Made by a program: the position numbers and the translations under genes. Positions 61,721-64,000 of a stretch of 64,000 bases of DNA are shown here, piece by piece (position 1 is the stretch's first letter; the number at the start of each line of letters is the position of its first letter). Source of the DNA: Paralvinella palmiformis (taxonomy: Eukaryota; Annelida; Polychaeta; Terebellida; Alvinellidae); assembly GCA_025642065.1 (NCBI GenBank), contig JAODUP010000140.1, positions 62,001-126,000 of the forward strand, given 5' to 3'. The notes beneath the pieces were generated by a model. It did no database searches. It was not told the origin of the DNA and worked only from the letters and a program-made list of their open reading frames with translations.

Positions 61721-61984
61721 GAAATAGTAGAATTGCTACGATCCGAAATATCGCTATTACGTAAGGGCAGCGGGCCTAGAATTCTATAACGTGTGTTCTA
61801 TAAAATTGTTCAATAAAATATGACGTTTTCAAACATGCACCTATAAACGTTCATTTATTGGTTCATATAGTTGCCCAATTTTGGAGAAACATTTTATTTC
61901 CACACAAACACTAGGGTAACATTTATGTTTAAGCCAACAAATGATGGGAACATTTATTAAATAAACAGTTGTATGTACTCTTGA

Positions 61985-62194
61985 AGGATGGTGCAAAGCG
62001 AGCAACCTACGGCGTGGGGTCTGGGGCCCGCTGAGGGGCCCCGAAATCAATACGGTCATATATGTGACCAATATGGTCATATACATATTGATGCTGATAT
62101 ATTGATAAATTACGCAAACAAAATTATTTATACAAATTTCTTTTTCAGCTCGAAATTCCCGCCCCTGTAAAGGACGCCACTGCTCATAGGCATG
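61985..62194. repeat. GC-rich element end with CAGTGGCG-type terminus
   Basis: Read on the minus strand from 62194 it starts CAGTGGCGTCCTTTACAGGG, a terminus seen in several DNA transposon families. The other side holds GGGGCCCGCTGAGGGGCCCC. Left edge and target duplication are unclear. Confidence 0.35.
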
Positions 62195-62313
62195 CTTGGA
62201 AAGGCTGCATCAAATGGAAAGATATATTCTATTTCGAAGCCTTGAGACGATAGTTTTGATATGAGCCTTAAGTTTTTATGTTTTGCATCTGCAAAATATA
62301 TCTAGAATGTTTT

Positions 62314-62352
62314 ACGGCCACTTTTGTGCACAAGGTAGGCTAAATGGGCCGT
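62314..62352. repeat. short dispersed repeat (copy 2)
   Basis: Matches 19001-19041 in the same orientation (GGCCACTTTTGTGCACA...TAGGCTAA). Family unknown. Confidence 0.55.
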
Positions 62353-62609
62353 CAAGGGGTGGGATCATCTATAACTTCTTTAATAATGTCTAGTTGCTTT
62401 AGATTATTTAGCTTTTCCTGGACTTTCTGTCTGATGTGAAAAATAATTCGATTATTTCAATTTTTACGTATCATCGATATATGCAGCTTGGTTTATATAT
62501 CAGGGGCTAAACCAGCATGTGCGCACACCCTGCCGGAAGTTAAAAAAATCTAATACAATGTAGTACAACTTTCGGGTTAATGGGTCCCTTTTTTGCACGT
62601 ACAATAAAT

Positions 62610-64000
62610 AGCACATACAATGATGCGTTTAAATGGCATCAAGCTCCACACCTACCTTCATCGAACAAGCGCCACAAGCCATGCCCCTATCGATACCAGT
62701 AGGTTGAATGAGCCAGATTATCCCGACCTTAATGGATCTAGCCTGGCCAAGGAAAATCGAAATCAAGCTTCTGACTCAGACAAGTTGAGAATATTAACAG
62801 GTTTGGGAACTTCAATGCTATGATTCAGTACGCTACCAGACATAATGGGGTATTGCGTGATCACATTGCCACACATCAAAACAATACAACACGTATGTCC
62901 CCAACAATCCAGAATGAACTACTTGACCTTGCGCCAAACCAAATTGAAGTCAATAGTTATTGATTGTAATAATACAGATTGCTTTACCTTCATCGCAGAT
63001 TAATCAACTGATGTCAACATCAAGTAACAGATTCTAATATCTGTCCGATTTGTCCACAAGAAACCAGACAATGAGAACCGAATGAAGCACTCAGTTCGTG
63101 AAGAATTCCTCCTGTCTTTTATTAATGTGGATACTGGTCGTAAGCTGATGATGACCTGGCAACTAAATTTCTTGAATCAATAGGTTCGACGGCCATAATC
63201 CAGCAACAAATCCGTAACAGGGCTATTGTGGAGCATTCGTCATGAATGGGCATGTTGGTCGTGTTCAAACCGGGATCCGTGTAATTTTCCCGGAACCAAA
63301 TATATGCAATGTCGTCCCCATGTCCTCAAGCTCTGTATCGTCCATTCGTCAAGGTACGAATTGTCCGTAATGTCATAGACTCCATGATCGAGGTACCTGT
63401 GGCCTTCCAAACCTCTGCAAAGAGACTGTTGGAGTTTCAAGAACAACTAGAGCACACTGTTCCTGTCAGAGAAGAAATAGGGAAACGGATTAAACCGAAG
63501 ACACCCTGTGAAAGTCGTTGGGCATCCAGGGCTTACTGTTACCTCACCAAGAGGTCTTGAAGCATCCATCACGAAGTGGGATTTCATTATTGCTGGCGTG
63601 AAGTTACAGCACATATTCGGATACACACATAGACTGTCTGTAGCAGCTCTAGCTGTGGCATCAAAAGAAGCCGGAATATGGGTTTGCACACTAGAATCAG
63701 AGCCCAATGATGAGACTATTTTTGACGTATTGCTTGAGAAGGCTGCAGGGATTGCTAGCAAGCATGAGATACATCCAGCAAAGCCACGAACAGTTGGAAG
63801 GCAACAGCATCGCGCCAATGTTTAGACAGAAAATCCTTTACAATATTGGAAACGATCCCTATACTTACCCTTATTGGACTATTTGACAATTTAACTGATG
63901 GAGAAACTGGTGGACCCATTACCTGGCTTCCAAGCTCAGTACCTAGTTAGAATGGTGTTGCGGTTGCAGATATATATACCGCCATTATGGTGAAGCCGTG
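62610..64000 (+). pseudogene. hAT transposase relic, THAP12/DUF4371-like, runs off right edge
   Basis: Plus-strand pieces in order: GNFNAMIQYATRHNGVLRDH, TRMSPTIQNELLDL, LATKFLESIGSTAIIQQQIR, VRIVRNVIDSM, FQTSAKRLLEFQEQLE, CESRWASRAYCYLT. After a one-base shift come SITKWDFIIAGVKLQHI, YTHRLSVAAL and KPRTVGRQQHRANV. Past 63826 comes SLYLPLLDYLT. This order matches the hAT-derived transposases related to human THAP12 and ZMYM-type proteins. There are stops at about 62945-63240 and at 63558. It is dead in this form. An intact copy elsewhere in the genome is likely. Confidence 0.7.

Overview
The window is animal nuclear DNA. It is AT-rich, its genes are split into many short exons with GT/AG introns, (AT)n and (TG)n microsatellites are dense, and relics of non-LTR retrotransposons, hAT, pogo and Tc1/mariner elements and tRNA-derived SINEs are plentiful. 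Gene content and repeat style suggest an invertebrate, most likely a mollusc or another lophotrochozoan. The species cannot be fixed from sequence alone.

Three protein-coding genes are supported by exons whose splice sites and reading frames fit end to end. (1) 1-21253, minus strand: the 5' two thirds or so of FHAD1, with an N-terminal FHA domain, a proline-rich linker and a long coiled coil, running off the left edge. (2) 21829-30957, plus strand: a complete five-exon PARK7/DJ-1 of 185 residues with the catalytic Glu, Cys and His. Its start codon lies 575 bp from that of FHAD1, head to head, and the shared interval carries an NRF1-type palindrome and a half X-box. (3) 40186-54664, plus strand: a complete ARMC9 (LisH plus armadillo-type repeats, acidic stretch, Ser/Pro/Arg-rich tail) of about 24 exons plus two candidate small cassette exons. 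ARMC9 is a ciliary-base protein in vertebrates and FHAD1 is probably linked to ciliated cells. A perfect RFX X-box lies in a FHAD1 intron.

Introns and spacers hold the mobile elements. FHAD1 introns carry an antisense RTE-like RT relic (13.4-14.1 kb), a 704-bp hAT MITE with an 8-bp target duplication (15.37-16.08 kb), a CR1/L2-type 3' end, another RT C-terminal relic and SINE copies. PARK7 introns carry a two-unit 239-bp tandem repeat, a SINE, a hAT deletion derivative, a Tc1-like relic and a CR1/L2 fragment nested in a hAT-like element. The 31-40 kb spacer holds duplicated segments, a SINE, a TA-flanked MITE and a second hAT MITE with target duplication. ARMC9 introns hold an element lodged in a TA microsatellite and an internally deleted pogo element.

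From 56.4 kb to the right edge no cellular gene is seen. In order there is a SINE head, two broken antisense non-LTR retrotransposons, an LTR-like segment and a decayed hAT transposase of the THAP12/DUF4371 type that runs off the edge. I found no wholly new system. The best leads are the possible mitochondrial presequence on DJ-1, the FHAD1-PARK7 shared promoter and linkage, the FHAD1 X-box and the frame-neutral microexons.
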